DNA of 64,000 nucleotides from Miniphocaeibacter halophilus (GCF_016458825.1 NZ_CP066744.1:749001-813000), one strand, 5' to 3'; counted from the stretch's first letter, positions 1 through 9,147 are shown. Numbers and translations are program-made. Notes: generated from the sequence alone by a model not told the origin.

Positions 1-156
1 CTAGGATTTGGTTCTTTATTTGGAATAAGAATACTTCCACAATCCTTTACTCCTTGGACAATGATGGTAATGCCACCTGGAGCTTTCTTCATATTACCTA
101 TAATTATGTGGATAGCTTATAATATACGAAATAAAAAGAAAGGAGCTAAAAAATAA
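1..156 (+). CDS. nqrD: Na+-translocating NADH:quinone reductase subunit D, C-terminal end (partial)
   Basis: The frame is open from the window edge and ends in TAA at 154-156. The last 51 residues read as a hydrophobic helix (FFILPIIMWIAYNIRN) with a Lys-rich cytoplasmic tail, as at the end of NqrD/RnfE membrane subunits. The stop overlaps the nqrE start by one base (TAATG), so the two are translationally coupled. NqrD and NqrE are homologous antiparallel membrane subunits of the Na+ pump. The call as NqrD rather than RnfE rests on the NqrE and NqrF genes that follow. The 5' part is outside the window. Confidence 0.85.
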   Translation, partial: LGFGSLFGIRILPQSFTPWTMMVMPPGAFFILPIIMWIAYNIRNKKKGAKK

Positions 157-740
157 TGACAATACATCCATTAGTAATATTCTTTGCTTCTATATTTACA
201 AGCAATATGATATTTAGTAATTTCTTGGGAATGTGCTCCTTTGTTGCTGTAAGTAAAGAAGTTGAAACAGCTACAGGGCTAGGAGTAGCCGTAACTTTTG
301 TTATAACGGTAACAACAATAATAAATTATTTCCTATACGAATTAATGGTAATGTTCAATATTGAATACTTAAGATTTATAGTATTTATAATTTCCATTGC
401 TGCCTTTGTGCAATTTTTGGAAATGGTATTAGAAAGATACATACCAAATTTATATTATGCACTAGGAATATTTTTACCATTAATTACAGTTAACTGTGCA
501 ATTCTTGGAGTTTCTTTATTTATGGTTATAAGACAATATAACTTTTTACAAACAGTTGGCTTTGCAATAGGGTCAGGTTTAGGATGGGCTCTTGCAATAA
601 TCTCTATGGCTGGAATAAGGTCCAGAATAAATGAAAATGCATTACCTGAAGGACTTAGAGGAGCTCCAATAACCCTTATAATAACAGGAATAATGGCAAT
701 GGCATTTATAGGATTCTCTGGTATAGTACAAATATCATAG
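156..740 (+). CDS. nqrE: Na+-translocating NADH:quinone reductase subunit E
   Basis: A 194-aa protein with six predicted membrane helices, the usual length for NqrE/RnfA. The conserved Cys residues are at 27 (NFLGMC) and 114 (TVNC). In this family, together with the matching Cys of NqrD, they ligate an iron or Fe-S centre in the membrane. RBS AGGAG lies 10 bases before the ATG. The gene sits between nqrD and nqrF. NqrE and RnfA are close homologues, and the downstream FAD/[2Fe-2S] subunit decides for NQR. Confidence 0.93.
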   Translation: MTIHPLVIFFASIFTSNMIFSNFLGMCSFVAVSKEVETATGLGVAVTFVITVTTIINYFLYELMVMFNIEYLRFIVFIISIAAFVQFLEMVLERYIPNLYYALGIFLPLITVNCAILGVSLFMVIRQYNFLQTVGFAIGSGLGWALAIISMAGIRSRINENALPEGLRGAPITLIITGIMAMAFIGFSGIVQIS

Positions 741-749
741 GAGGAGAAA

Positions 750-1844
750 ATGAGTACAGTTTTAACAACAACAGCAATAATTTCCGGTTTGTGTGCTCTT
801 TTCGCCATTATATTAACCATTGCAGACAAATATATTGCAGATTATGGAGAAGTAAATTTAATTATAAACGACGAAAAAGAGTATACAGTTGATGGAGGAA
901 ACAGTTTACTGGACACACTCCGAAACGAAAAGATTTTTATACCTTCAGCATGTGGTGGAAAAGGCTCTTGTGGTTATTGTAAGGTAAAAGTTCTTGAAGG
1001 AGGAGGACAGGTTTTAGCAACAGAAAAACCTTGGCTTTCACCAGAGGAATTACAGGACAATATAAGACTTTCCTGTCAATGTAAGGTAAAGGAAAATATA
1101 AAAATCGAAATACCTGAAGAATTATTTAATGTAAAAGAATATAAGGTTACAGTTGTAGATATTCAAAAAATGACCGATAAAATTAAAAAATTCAGATTTC
1201 AATTACCTGAAGGAGAAAAAATCAGTTTCAAACCCGGTCAATATATACAAATTAAAGCACCAGAATACGAAGGTAATACAGAAGAGGTTTACAGGGCCTA
1301 TTCTGTTGCATCATCCATAAAAGATGAAAATCATCTGGAGGTTTTAATTGGATATACCGGCGGAATATGTACAACCTATATGCACAAATTCGTAGAAGTA
1401 GGAACTGAACTTGATTTAAACGGTCCTTATGGCGATTTCTATTACCACGATGATGACAGTGAAATAGTAATGGTTGCTGCCGGAACAGGATTTGCACCAA
1501 TACGTTCAATTCTTTACCATATGAAGGATAACGATATAAAAAGAAAAGCAAGATTTTACTTTGGAGCTAGAACAGAAGATGACCTGTTCTTATTAGACGA
1601 GTTGAAAATGTTTGAAGAAGAATTATATGACTTTAAATTTATGCCAACCTTGTCTAGAGTTCCGGAAGATTCCAGCTGGGTCGGTGACAGAGGCAGAGTT
1701 ACAAACTCAATAGATAAATATTTACAGGATTCCGGAAATTATACAGCCTACCTATGTGGTAGTCCTGTAATGATACAATCCATTGTAGAATCACTAAATA
1801 AGAAAAATATACCGGATGATAAAATTTACTTTGATGAATTTTAG
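750..1844 (+). CDS. nqrF: Na+-translocating NADH:quinone reductase subunit F (NADH dehydrogenase flavoprotein)
   Basis: 364 aa, the electron-entry subunit that oxidises NADH. It has an N-terminal membrane anchor (about residues 5-25). A 2Fe-2S ferredoxin domain follows, with Cys68, Cys74, Cys77 and Cys109, in the spacing of Vibrio NqrF. Next come an FAD-binding domain with RAYS and an NAD-binding domain with GTGFAPIRS. The C-terminus is the usual aromatic/acidic tail (IYFDEF). It is about 40 residues shorter than the proteobacterial protein. RBS GGAGG is 7 bases before the ATG. It is the last gene of the operon and ends at a hairpin terminator. Confidence 0.95.
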   Translation: MSTVLTTTAIISGLCALFAIILTIADKYIADYGEVNLIINDEKEYTVDGGNSLLDTLRNEKIFIPSACGGKGSCGYCKVKVLEGGGQVLATEKPWLSPEELQDNIRLSCQCKVKENIKIEIPEELFNVKEYKVTVVDIQKMTDKIKKFRFQLPEGEKISFKPGQYIQIKAPEYEGNTEEVYRAYSVASSIKDENHLEVLIGYTGGICTTYMHKFVEVGTELDLNGPYGDFYYHDDDSEIVMVAAGTGFAPIRSILYHMKDNDIKRKARFYFGARTEDDLFLLDELKMFEEELYDFKFMPTLSRVPEDSSWVGDRGRVTNSIDKYLQDSGNYTAYLCGSPVMIQSIVESLNKKNIPDDKIYFDEF

Positions 1845-1860
1845 ATAATTAGAAATAGGT

Positions 1861-1886
1861 AAAGGATAGCAGCCGCTATCCTTTTT
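1861..1886. terminator. Bidirectional intrinsic terminator
   Basis: Ten-base stem AAAGGATAGC / GCTATCCTTT with loop AGCC and a T run. It lies between nqrF and the convergent nuclease-like gene and can serve both. Confidence 0.85.
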
Positions 1887-1889
1887 CTA

Positions 1890-2687
1890 TTAATATTCTA
1901 AATACTTTAGAATAAATTCCCTATAATGATTTTCCAATTCTCTATTTTTACCTGCAACTAAATTATAAACATAATATGCCAAATAGTTCCAATCAACCGT
2001 TTTTACATTATTGTAGTTAAATTTAGTAATCTCCTTAACTAAACTTTCATTTTCATAAGGAAGTATAAAGACAGCATAGTCATTTAAGCTATTTATCATT
2101 CCAATATTTCTATTTATTTGATAATCATAGAAAAACTCTTCCTTTGTAATATTTTTTAGGTAAAGACTGTTTGTAACAAAATTAGAATATTTAGTCTCCC
2201 ATACCTCATCCCTGTTAAATCCTGAAAAAATTCCATAACCATTTTCACTGTATTTCATTTCAAAAAATACTCTTATTCCATTTGCATATTCTAAAAATAA
2301 ATCAATTCCCGTTTTTTCATCCTGCCCACATCTATGTTCAAAATCTACAGTTACTAAGTTTGTTAAAGTCCCTTCTTCCTTGTTTATTATTTTTTCTACT
2401 ACCCTATTTAATATATCCCTATTTTCAAGTAGTGGTAAAAAGAAATTCATTCCCATAACCTGTGAAGAATTTAAATGATTAGAATATACATGAAGTTCTT
2501 TATTGGGGCAATACTTCTCATATAGTGGGTAGGTTTCGCCAATAAAATTTTCAGCTACTAACTCATCGGAGAGAACATGACCGTATTCCTTATTTTTAAA
2601 CAATCCATTTTTTTCAATTCCTAAATTCTTTTCCATGTACTTACCTAGGTGCTTTGTTACTCTTTTCTTAAATTCATCATATTTCAT
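1890..2687 (-). CDS. Putative PD-(D/E)XK nuclease-like protein, PGN_0703-type
   Basis: 265 aa with no membrane segment. The segment around Asp129 (GIDLFLEY) followed by FFEMKY (Glu143, Lys145) fits the D...ExK core of PD-(D/E)XK nucleases. The upstream HLNSSQVMGMNFFLPL segment resembles the conserved block of the PGN_0703 putative restriction endonuclease family (from memory, not searched). Start is ATG at 2687, with GAGG upstream. It stands alone: no methyltransferase partner with a DNA-methylase signature is adjacent, and the next gene is a small-molecule-type methyltransferase. The nuclease function is inferred from the motif only. Confidence 0.5.
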   Translation of the reverse strand: MKYDEFKKRVTKHLGKYMEKNLGIEKNGLFKNKEYGHVLSDELVAENFIGETYPLYEKYCPNKELHVYSNHLNSSQVMGMNFFLPLLENRDILNRVVEKIINKEEGTLTNLVTVDFEHRCGQDEKTGIDLFLEYANGIRVFFEMKYSENGYGIFSGFNRDEVWETKYSNFVTNSLYLKNITKEEFFYDYQINRNIGMINSLNDYAVFILPYENESLVKEITKFNYNNVKTVDWNYLAYYVYNLVAGKNRELENHYREFILKYLEY

Positions 2688-2814
2688 AATATACCTCCTC
2701 TATATTACTCTATAATATTTAATAATCCTTCTTATTATGGAATCTAAAAATAGATGAATTAACCAAAACAAATTATTTAAAAACAACAGCTCTCTTATAT
2801 ATAAATATACCCAA

Positions 2815-2838
2815 GAAAAACAGGTAATTAAACCTGTT
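2815..2838 (-). terminator. Intrinsic terminator of the methyltransferase gene
   Basis: Stem ACAGGT / ACCTGT with a 6-base loop, followed on the minus strand by TTTTCTT, just after the stop codon of the 2847-3485 gene. Confidence 0.7.
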
Positions 2839-2846
2839 CTCTTAAT

Positions 2847-3485
2847 CTATTCTTTTTCTATTACCAACCAGTTACCTGACTTGTTACTAATAAAATCATA
2901 TTTGCCTATTTGGTTTTCCTCTAAAGCCTTATAAAAATACTCTTTAAACTCTTCTAAATTCATTTCTTTTTTTCCAGGATACCATTTTTGGGGATTTATT
3001 TTAAACATAGTTTTTTCTATTTCTTCCTTTAAAATCTCATTACCGTACCCCTTACCAATATATGCCTTGCCACCTTTTCTTAAAACCCTATATATTTCCT
3101 TAAAAGCCTTGGTCTTGTCCTTCCAAAACCTGTAAGAAGAACGACTTACTATTAAATCTATAGAATTATTATTAAAAGGAATATTATGAACATCTCCAAC
3201 TATTGGTATTACCCTATTTACCAAGTTTTCATTTTTGATTTTTTCATTGGCAATATTTTTCCCATCTAAACTAATATCCATTAAGTACACCGTCATATTG
3301 GTTAGTTTAGCAATTTCAACACCTAAATCCCCGGTTCCTGAGCCAATATCCAAACAAACTCCTTTTTTTATTTCAGTATATTCTATAACTTGCTTGGCAA
3401 TAACAGGGTAAATTTTATTAAAAACATTAGTAACAAGATCCTTGTAACCATACATATTAAATTGAGATGTATTCTTTGTACTCAT
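2847..3485 (-). CDS. Class I SAM-dependent methyltransferase (Methyltransf_11-like)
   Basis: 212 aa. Glycine-rich SAM motif I is at residues 43-55 (VCLDIGSGTGDLG), and the motif II/III region is YLMDIS. The later VGDVHNIPF and VLRKGGKAYIG blocks are typical of UbiE/Methyltransf_11 enzymes acting on small molecules. The substrate cannot be read from the sequence. RBS AGGTAAT precedes the ATG. It lies 50 bases downstream of the UvrA-like gene on the same strand and may be read from the same transcript, because no strong terminator is visible between them. Confidence 0.8.
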   Translation of the reverse strand: MSTKNTSQFNMYGYKDLVTNVFNKIYPVIAKQVIEYTEIKKGVCLDIGSGTGDLGVEIAKLTNMTVYLMDISLDGKNIANEKIKNENLVNRVIPIVGDVHNIPFNNNSIDLIVSRSSYRFWKDKTKAFKEIYRVLRKGGKAYIGKGYGNEILKEEIEKTMFKINPQKWYPGKKEMNLEEFKEYFYKALEENQIGKYDFISNKSGNWLVIEKE

Positions 3486-3537
3486 AATTACCTCTTTGTT
3501 ATTTATAATTTATTCTATTATATACCATCTAAAGTAT

Positions 3538-5800
3538 TCACTCTTTATTTACATATTCTCTCAAATATTTCCCAGTTAAAGATTTTTCTGATTTTATAAT
3601 TTCTAAAGGAGTACCTTCAAAAACTATTTCACCTCCATCTTCACCGGCTTTTGGACCTATGTCAATTATCCAGTCAGCTTTAGCAATAATATCCATATTA
3701 TGCTCTATAACAATTACTGTATTACCCTTGTCTACTAAATTATCTAAGACCTTCTGCAATTTTTCAATATCAGATATATGAAGACCGGTTGTTGGCTCAT
3801 CTAAAATATATAAATTACCCTTCTTTTCCAATTCTTTTGCTAATTTTATCCTTTGAAGTTCTCCACCGGACAAAGTGTCCAATGTTTGTCCTAAAGTAAT
3901 ATATCCAATACCTACATCTTGTAATTTTTGTAACATTGATGTAATTTCACTATTAATAAAAAAGTTTTTCGCCTCATCTATAGTCATATTTAAAACTTCA
4001 TTAATATTTTTTCCTTTTAACTTATAGTTTAAAACATACTCCTTATATTTTTTTCCTTCGCAAACATCACATACAGTTACTACTATGTCCATAAAAGCAA
4101 GGTCTGTATAAATTTTACCTAAACCTTTACAAGTAGGACAAGCTCCTTCAGAATTAGAACTAAAAATAGAGGCCTTTACCTTGTTTTCCGACGAAAATAA
4201 TTTTCGAATAAAATCAAAAATTCCTGTGTATGTTGCAATTGTTGAGCGTTTTGAACCATGCACCCCTTTTTGATCTATACTAATACAATTATCGCATTGT
4301 TTCATTAAAACTCCATTAATAAGGTTGCTTTTACCGGAACCTGCAACTCCTGTTACAACAGTAAAAGTTCCTTTAGGAATTTTAACATTAATATTTTTTA
4401 AATTATGCAAATTCGCATTTTTTATATTAATATAACCCTTAGCCTTTCTTACAGTTTTCTTACAATCCAATTTACGAAAAATAGTTTTAGACGTAATAGT
4501 ATTTGCACCTTGTAATTCACTATAATTTCCTTGAAAAACTATTTCTCCACCCTTTTTTCCTGCAAAGGGCCCCATATCTATAATATGGTCTGCTATTTTT
4601 ATAACATCTGGATCATGTTCAACAACTAAAACAGTATTTCCTTTATCCCTTAACAACTGTAATAAATTATTAATTTTATCTACATTATAGGGATGTAGTC
4701 CAATACTTGGTTCATCAAAAATATATAATACATCTGAAAGGCTGCTTCCCAATTGCTTTACCATTTTAATTCTTTGGGATTCTCCTCCTGAAAGAGTTGA
4801 AGTTTCTCTATTTAAACTTAAATATTCCAAGCCTACAGAAATTAATTGTTCCAATTGTTGTTTAATTTCATCAATTACCGACTTGACTTTAGGACTATCA
4901 ATTGAAGATATAAAATCAAGTAGCTTGTTTATTTCCATAAAAGTACAGTCTGAAATATCTAAACCTTTAATTTTACAAGATAAAATATTTTTCTTAAGTC
5001 GCTTACCATTACATACAGGACAAATATCCTTGGAAACAATTTTATTAATCTCTTTTTTATTTACCTTTGCCTCTTTGCTTTCTCCCTTTAAAAAACTTCT
5101 TTCAATTCGTGGAATAAGACCTTCATAAATTCCATTTTTCGGATATTTTAAACCGGGATTTGGTAACTTGTAATTATTTTTATATAATAACAGATTTATT
5201 TCCTCCCTGCTGAAATCCCTTAATTTTTTATTATTATCAAATAAACCCGAATTAAGATACCGGGAAATACGCCAACCTTTTAAAGCAAATCCCGGAAATA
5301 AAATAGCTCCCTCATTTAATGATTTGTTCCAATCTATTAATTTATTGATATTAATATTATTTATTTTCCCAATACCCTCACATTTTTTACACATTCCCTT
5401 TGGATTATTAAAAGAGAAAACCTCTGAATATCCAACAAAAGGCTTTCCAATACGAGAAAATAACAAACGTAAAAGAGAATAAATATCTGTAACGGTCCCT
5501 ACAGTTGAACGAGCATTTCCTCCTAAACGCTTTTGATTTATAACAAAAGAAACCGGTAGATTTTCTATCTTATCAACATTTGGTTGACTGTACTGAGGTA
5601 ATCTATGTCTAATAAAACTACTGTAAGTATCATTTAATTGACGTTGCGACTCAGCGCCAATAGTATCAAAAACAAGAGATGTTTTTCCGGAACCGGAAAC
5701 ACCTGTAAAGACTGTAATTTTCTTTTTTGGAATTTTAACAGTTATATTTTTCAAATTTTTTTTCTCTAGCACCAAAAACCTTTATATATTCCTGTTTCAT
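3538..5800 (-). CDS. Short UvrA-like ABC ATPase, frameshifted near its 5' end
   Basis: A tandem ABC ATPase of the UvrA type: two Walker A motifs (GVSGSGKTS, GVAGSGKSN), two signatures (LSGGESQRIKM, LSGGELQRIKL) and paired CxxC zinc-binding sites. At about 750 aa it is shorter than repair UvrA (about 940), like the class II forms that lack the UvrB-binding insertion and are often linked to drug tolerance. The long frame can only start at a weak TTG (5775). An ATG at 5800 has a perfect AAGGAGG 7 bases upstream and would encode the family N-terminus (KVFGAREKNLKN). That needs 7 A in the run at 5756-5763, where 8 are present. It is divergent from a WYL regulator. Confidence 0.85.
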
Positions 5801-5848
5801 TTAATAGCCTCCTTGTAAAAGTATTAAATAAAGTGTATCATTTAACCA

Positions 5849-5868
5849 TGTCATATATTGTCATGTTT
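5849..5868. promoter_or_regulatory. 10-bp-spaced direct repeat, candidate operator
   Basis: Two copies of TGTCAT at 5849-5854 and 5859-5864, exactly one helical turn apart, lie between the divergent UvrA-like and regulator genes. The position suggests the binding site of the adjacent HTH regulator. This is inferred from position and spacing only. Confidence 0.5.
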
Positions 5869-5888
5869 AGGAGAAAGAAGGTTACTAA

Positions 5889-6833
5889 ATGAAAAAATCT
5901 CGACGATTAATTGAACTTCAGCGATACATAAATACAAAAAAAGAATTTACTGCACAGGAAATTGCCGATGAATTTAATATTTCTGTACGAACTGCTCATA
6001 GAGATATGCTTGAATTGTCTGATTTGGGAGTATATTATGATACCAAGCAAGGAAATAATGGTGGCTATAAATTACTATCCACAAAATTATTGCCACCGGT
6101 TAATTTAACTGAAAATGAAGCATTTGCAGTATTTTTTGCCAGCCATTCACTAACATTTTATAGTTCTCTTCCTTTTGAAATAGACTTAAAGTCAGTCTTA
6201 AGAAAACTATATTTCAACTTACCAGAAGACAGTCAAAAAACAGTAGATAGCTTAAAGACAAAACTATTTTTAAAAAATAAAAAGAGGAATATTTCCAATA
6301 ACCATTTAAAAGATTTATTAAAATACTCTGGAACTAAGAATGTATTTGAAATGTATTACGATACATTATCAGGAGTAAAAAAATACAAGGTTGTCTTTAT
6401 ATGTCTATACAGTGAAAATGGCTTTTGGTATGTGCCATCTCTTGACCTAAAAGAAAACAAAATCAAACATTATCGAGTAGATAGAGTTGAAAATATTACA
6501 AGTACAAATCAAGAATATGAAAATATAGATGGATTAGTAGAAAAAAGTTTTGACTTTAACAGCTTTGATGAACCAACTCGTCTTTATGTAAAGCTAAACA
6601 AAATAGGAATTCGTGCCTGTCAAGACAATCCCTATACTAATGAAAATATCAAAATAGAGAATAATGGTGAAACTGGATTTATTGATGAATTGATTGACAA
6701 AAAAGATATTGAATTTTTCAGTGATTTTTTTATAAAGCTTTCTAGAAATGCCGTTGTTATAGAACCAATGGAGATGAAAAAATATATTTACGAAAAAGCT
6801 AAAGAAATACAGGATTTATATGGAGAATATTAA
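5889..6833 (+). CDS. YafY-type transcriptional regulator (HTH_11 plus WYL-like domain)
   Basis: 314 aa. A DeoR/HTH_11 winged helix is at residues 1-60, with the recognition stretch ISVRTAHRDMLEL. A PPVNLTENEAFAV linker follows. The C-terminal part resembles a WYL ligand-sensing domain (FWYVPSLDL, HYRVDRVENI), although the W-Y-L triad itself is degenerate. It is divergent from the UvrA-like ATPase, with about 90 bases between the two starts. This arrangement suggests it controls that gene and probably itself. RBS candidates are AGGAG at 5869 and GAAGG near 5878. The ligand is unknown. Confidence 0.85.
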   Translation: MKKSRRLIELQRYINTKKEFTAQEIADEFNISVRTAHRDMLELSDLGVYYDTKQGNNGGYKLLSTKLLPPVNLTENEAFAVFFASHSLTFYSSLPFEIDLKSVLRKLYFNLPEDSQKTVDSLKTKLFLKNKKRNISNNHLKDLLKYSGTKNVFEMYYDTLSGVKKYKVVFICLYSENGFWYVPSLDLKENKIKHYRVDRVENITSTNQEYENIDGLVEKSFDFNSFDEPTRLYVKLNKIGIRACQDNPYTNENIKIENNGETGFIDELIDKKDIEFFSDFFIKLSRNAVVIEPMEMKKYIYEKAKEIQDLYGEY

Positions 6834-6843
6834 TGGGGTTTTA

Positions 6844-6873
6844 AAAGACCTTGTAAAATTTACAGGGTCTTTA
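6844..6873. terminator. Bidirectional intrinsic terminator
   Basis: Stem AAAGACCTTGTAA / TTACAGGGTCTTT (one G-T pair) with a 3-base loop, between the convergent regulator and GIY-YIG-like genes. Confidence 0.8.
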
Positions 6874-6903
6874 TATCAACTGTAGATTTTAATATGTGTA
6901 GCT

Positions 6904-7536
6904 TTATAATAAGTATTTCTTAAACTCTTGAAATTCTTCATCTGTGAAATTATCCTTATATAATTCATTGACAAGCCACATACCAGACTCAACTACTTTC
7001 TTCTTTGGTGAAAATCTGCCAAGCCAATTTTCAGTAGCCCTACACTCTTTACAATTGGATACTTCTGAAATCAGCCTTGACTCATAAAGCAATCTATCTT
7101 CCTTTTTATCTACTTCAAAAACCACAAAGGAAAAATTCGCCCTCATATATTCAGTTACCTTTTTTTCTATTTTCTCTTGATAATTTTTATCTACTAAATG
7201 TCCATATTTCTCTCTATCAACTTTTTTTACCAGTTTTTTATCCCAAACTTCAAGATAGTCATTGTTATCTTTATTGAGCAAGGCTCTTCCGATATTTTTT
7301 CTAAAAATACTTCTATCCTTATTCTCTTTAATGAAATGTTGTGAAATTCTTGGTCTAAGTTGATTTTCTCCTGTATGAGTACCTACTCTCACAATTCTAT
7401 CCAAATCGTTGTGAGCTTTCTCCCCCTTTTCAAAAAGAATATATATTCCATTTTTTGGAATTTCCTCTAAATTAAAAGGAAAATAAAATCTTTTCATATT
7501 ATTTACTATTTTATGTATTTCTTTACAGTTATCCAT
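6904..7536 (-). CDS. GIY-YIG-like nuclease-fold protein
   Basis: 210 aa. The N-terminal part has GIY (residues 30-32), followed 17 residues later by RIVRVGTHTG, with VRVG where classic enzymes have YIG. A downstream Arg/His segment (RPRISQHF) also fits the GIY-YIG fold. The C-terminal half has two Cys (NCKEC) and a possible catalytic Glu region (LLYESRLI). No partner gene is adjacent, so a repair, restriction or other role cannot be assigned. Start is ATG at 7536 with AGGGAG upstream. Confidence 0.6.
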   Translation of the reverse strand: MDNCKEIHKIVNNMKRFYFPFNLEEIPKNGIYILFEKGEKAHNDLDRIVRVGTHTGENQLRPRISQHFIKENKDRSIFRKNIGRALLNKDNNDYLEVWDKKLVKKVDREKYGHLVDKNYQEKIEKKVTEYMRANFSFVVFEVDKKEDRLLYESRLISEVSNCKECRATENWLGRFSPKKKVVESGMWLVNELYKDNFTDEEFQEFKKYLL

Positions 7537-7687
7537 ATAACAAAAACACTCCCTTAATATTCACATTGTAATTAATATATAATCTTTAAACACAAAAATA
7601 TAATACCGATATTAAATAAAAAAACTATTATAAATAAGCCTATCTTTTGATACAATAATCCTAGACAAAATTTAGGAGGATTATTAA

Positions 7688-8038
7688 ATGGAAATTAAAA
7701 GATACAAAACAAGTCATAGATGGTCAGTTGCTACAGTCCACAATGGTGTAGCTTATATTACAGGACAAACTGCAAAGGACACAAGTTCTAATCTTTACGA
7801 GCAAACTAAACAAACCTTAGAAAAAATTGATGAAATATTAGCAGATTTAGGTTCAGACAAATCTAAAATACTAATGGCAACAATTTATTTGCAAGACGTA
7901 ACTAAATTCCAAGAAATGAACAAGGCTTGGGATGAATGGGTTGCAGAAGGAGCTGCACCTGCAAGAGCCTGTATAGAAGGAGCTGCAAATAACCCGGCTG
8001 AACTAGTTGAAATAATAGTAACGGCTGCAGTAGATTAG
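7688..8038 (+). CDS. RidA/YjgF family protein
   Basis: 116 aa covering one complete YjgF/YER057c/UK114 domain. It has VAYITGQTAKD near the N-terminus and the family signature region PARACIEG (residues about 95-102). Family members deaminate reactive enamine/imine intermediates made by PLP enzymes, and some are only structural homologues. The signature differs from canonical RidA (PARSAVE), so it may be another Rid subgroup. RBS TTAGGAGGA is close before the ATG. Monocistronic, with a hairpin about 90 bases downstream. Confidence 0.88.
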   Translation: MEIKRYKTSHRWSVATVHNGVAYITGQTAKDTSSNLYEQTKQTLEKIDEILADLGSDKSKILMATIYLQDVTKFQEMNKAWDEWVAEGAAPARACIEGAANNPAELVEIIVTAAVD

Positions 8039-8124
8039 AAAACAGTAAAAATTTTATCTAATATTTAAGTGTGTTTTAATTAAAAATATTGAAGTAAAGT
8101 CACTAAAATAATTAGAATAAATAA

Positions 8125-8179
8125 AAGTCACCTTATATTGAAATTAATCATAAAAGAAATTAATATAGGGTGATTTTTT
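8125..8179 (+). terminator. Intrinsic terminator after the RidA gene
   Basis: Long imperfect stem beginning TCACCTTATATT and closing AATATAGGGTGA, followed by TTTTTT. It is about 90 bases after the RidA stop. Confidence 0.75.
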
Positions 8180-8245
8180 GAAACTTTTTATAAACTCCTT
8201 TGTAGTAGAAGCATAAGAATTTATATAAATAATATTAGTAATATA

Positions 8246-8277
8246 TAAAAAGACCTTGTAGATTTTACAAGGTTCCT
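8246..8277 (-). terminator. Intrinsic terminator of the metallo-hydrolase gene
   Basis: Stem ACCTTGTA / TACAAGGT with a 5-base loop, followed on the minus strand by TCTTTTT. The stem resembles the terminator at 6844-6873. Confidence 0.7.
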
Positions 8278-8337
8278 TTATATTTACAATCTTTTCTACA
8301 AAACAGAATTTTTTCTCTTATGTTATTTCCTTTAATA

Positions 8338-9147
8338 TTATTCTATTTCCAATTTAAATCCTACGCCTACTTCATTAAAATCAAATTTTTTTAAGATTTC
8401 AGCTTTAACTCCTAATGAAGTACAATGGCAAGGATAAACCATTTTTACCTTGTTGTCTAGAAAATAATCTATAGTTTTCTTTAATCTTTCGTCTGTTTTA
8501 AAAAGATGAAAGCCTCCTATAATTCCTAGTATTCTGTCATCATTACATATTTTTTTAGCATGTTCTACTATATTGCAAATTCCACTATGGGAACAGCCAG
8601 TTACTATAAAAATGCCATCTTTTAATTTACATACTAGTGCAGAATCATCTATCATATAATCATCTTCTAGTTTTTCATCTACTTCTCTTTCCCCTAAAAC
8701 CCTTCTTTTTTCAAAATCAAAATATTCCGGTATTTCACCTAAAAATATACAGTTTTCCGTTACATTTAAAGGTTCTTTTGAAGGATTATACTTAAATTCT
8801 TTTGAAATATCACTACGGCTTAAAGGAGAACCGACGTCCTCATCTCTAGCTCTTTTCGGATAAAAAGCATCCGGATGGGATATTAATTCCATATTCGAAG
8901 TGTTGAATTTTTCTATTATTTTCATAAGGCCCTTTGTATGATCATCATGGCCATGGGAAATAATAATTTTATTTAATTGAGATAAATCAACATCCATTTT
9001 CTTTGCATTTTCCACTACTATTCCTGAATAACCTGTATCTAACAGTATTTTTTCATTATCTATTTCCATATAGTAACTAGCTCCCGGCTCTCCTAAATAA
9101 TAATGATTTATATATGTATTATTATCTACTAAAACTCTTAATTTCAT
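8338..9147 (-). CDS. MBL-fold metallo-hydrolase
   Basis: 269 aa. Metal-binding motif HGHDDH is at residues 65-70, with a later TGCSHSG segment and a C-terminal YPCHCT segment completing the ligand set. The layout is that of the family often annotated as dihydropterin-aminobenzene phosphate synthase-like hydrolases. The substrate is unknown. RBS GGAGGAAAT precedes the ATG. It stands alone and is divergent from the cardiolipin synthase-like gene. Confidence 0.85.
   Translation of the reverse strand: MKLRVLVDNNTYINHYYLGEPGASYYMEIDNEKILLDTGYSGIVVENAKKMDVDLSQLNKIIISHGHDDHTKGLMKIIEKFNTSNMELISHPDAFYPKRARDEDVGSPLSRSDISKEFKYNPSKEPLNVTENCIFLGEIPEYFDFEKRRVLGEREVDEKLEDDYMIDDSALVCKLKDGIFIVTGCSHSGICNIVEHAKKICNDDRILGIIGGFHLFKTDERLKKTIDYFLDNKVKMVYPCHCTSLGVKAEILKKFDFNEVGVGFKLEIE

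Noticed and set aside
455-829. A 124-aa minus-strand ORF opposite nqrE
   Set aside because: Antisense shadow of nqrE and nqrF, with no RBS and no protein-like family features.
156-1844. Rnf complex genes rnfA and rnfB
   Set aside because: NqrE and RnfA are homologous, but the last gene has one 2Fe-2S domain with FAD and NAD domains (NqrF), not the 4Fe-4S RnfB.
3538-5775. Excision repair UvrA
   Set aside because: About 200 residues shorter than repair UvrA, no uvrB or uvrC nearby, and divergent from a WYL regulator; the drug-tolerance type of UvrA-like ATPase fits better.
8039-8337. A small RNA gene between ridA and the metallo-hydrolase
   Set aside because: The two stem-loops are adequately explained as the terminators of the flanking convergent genes.
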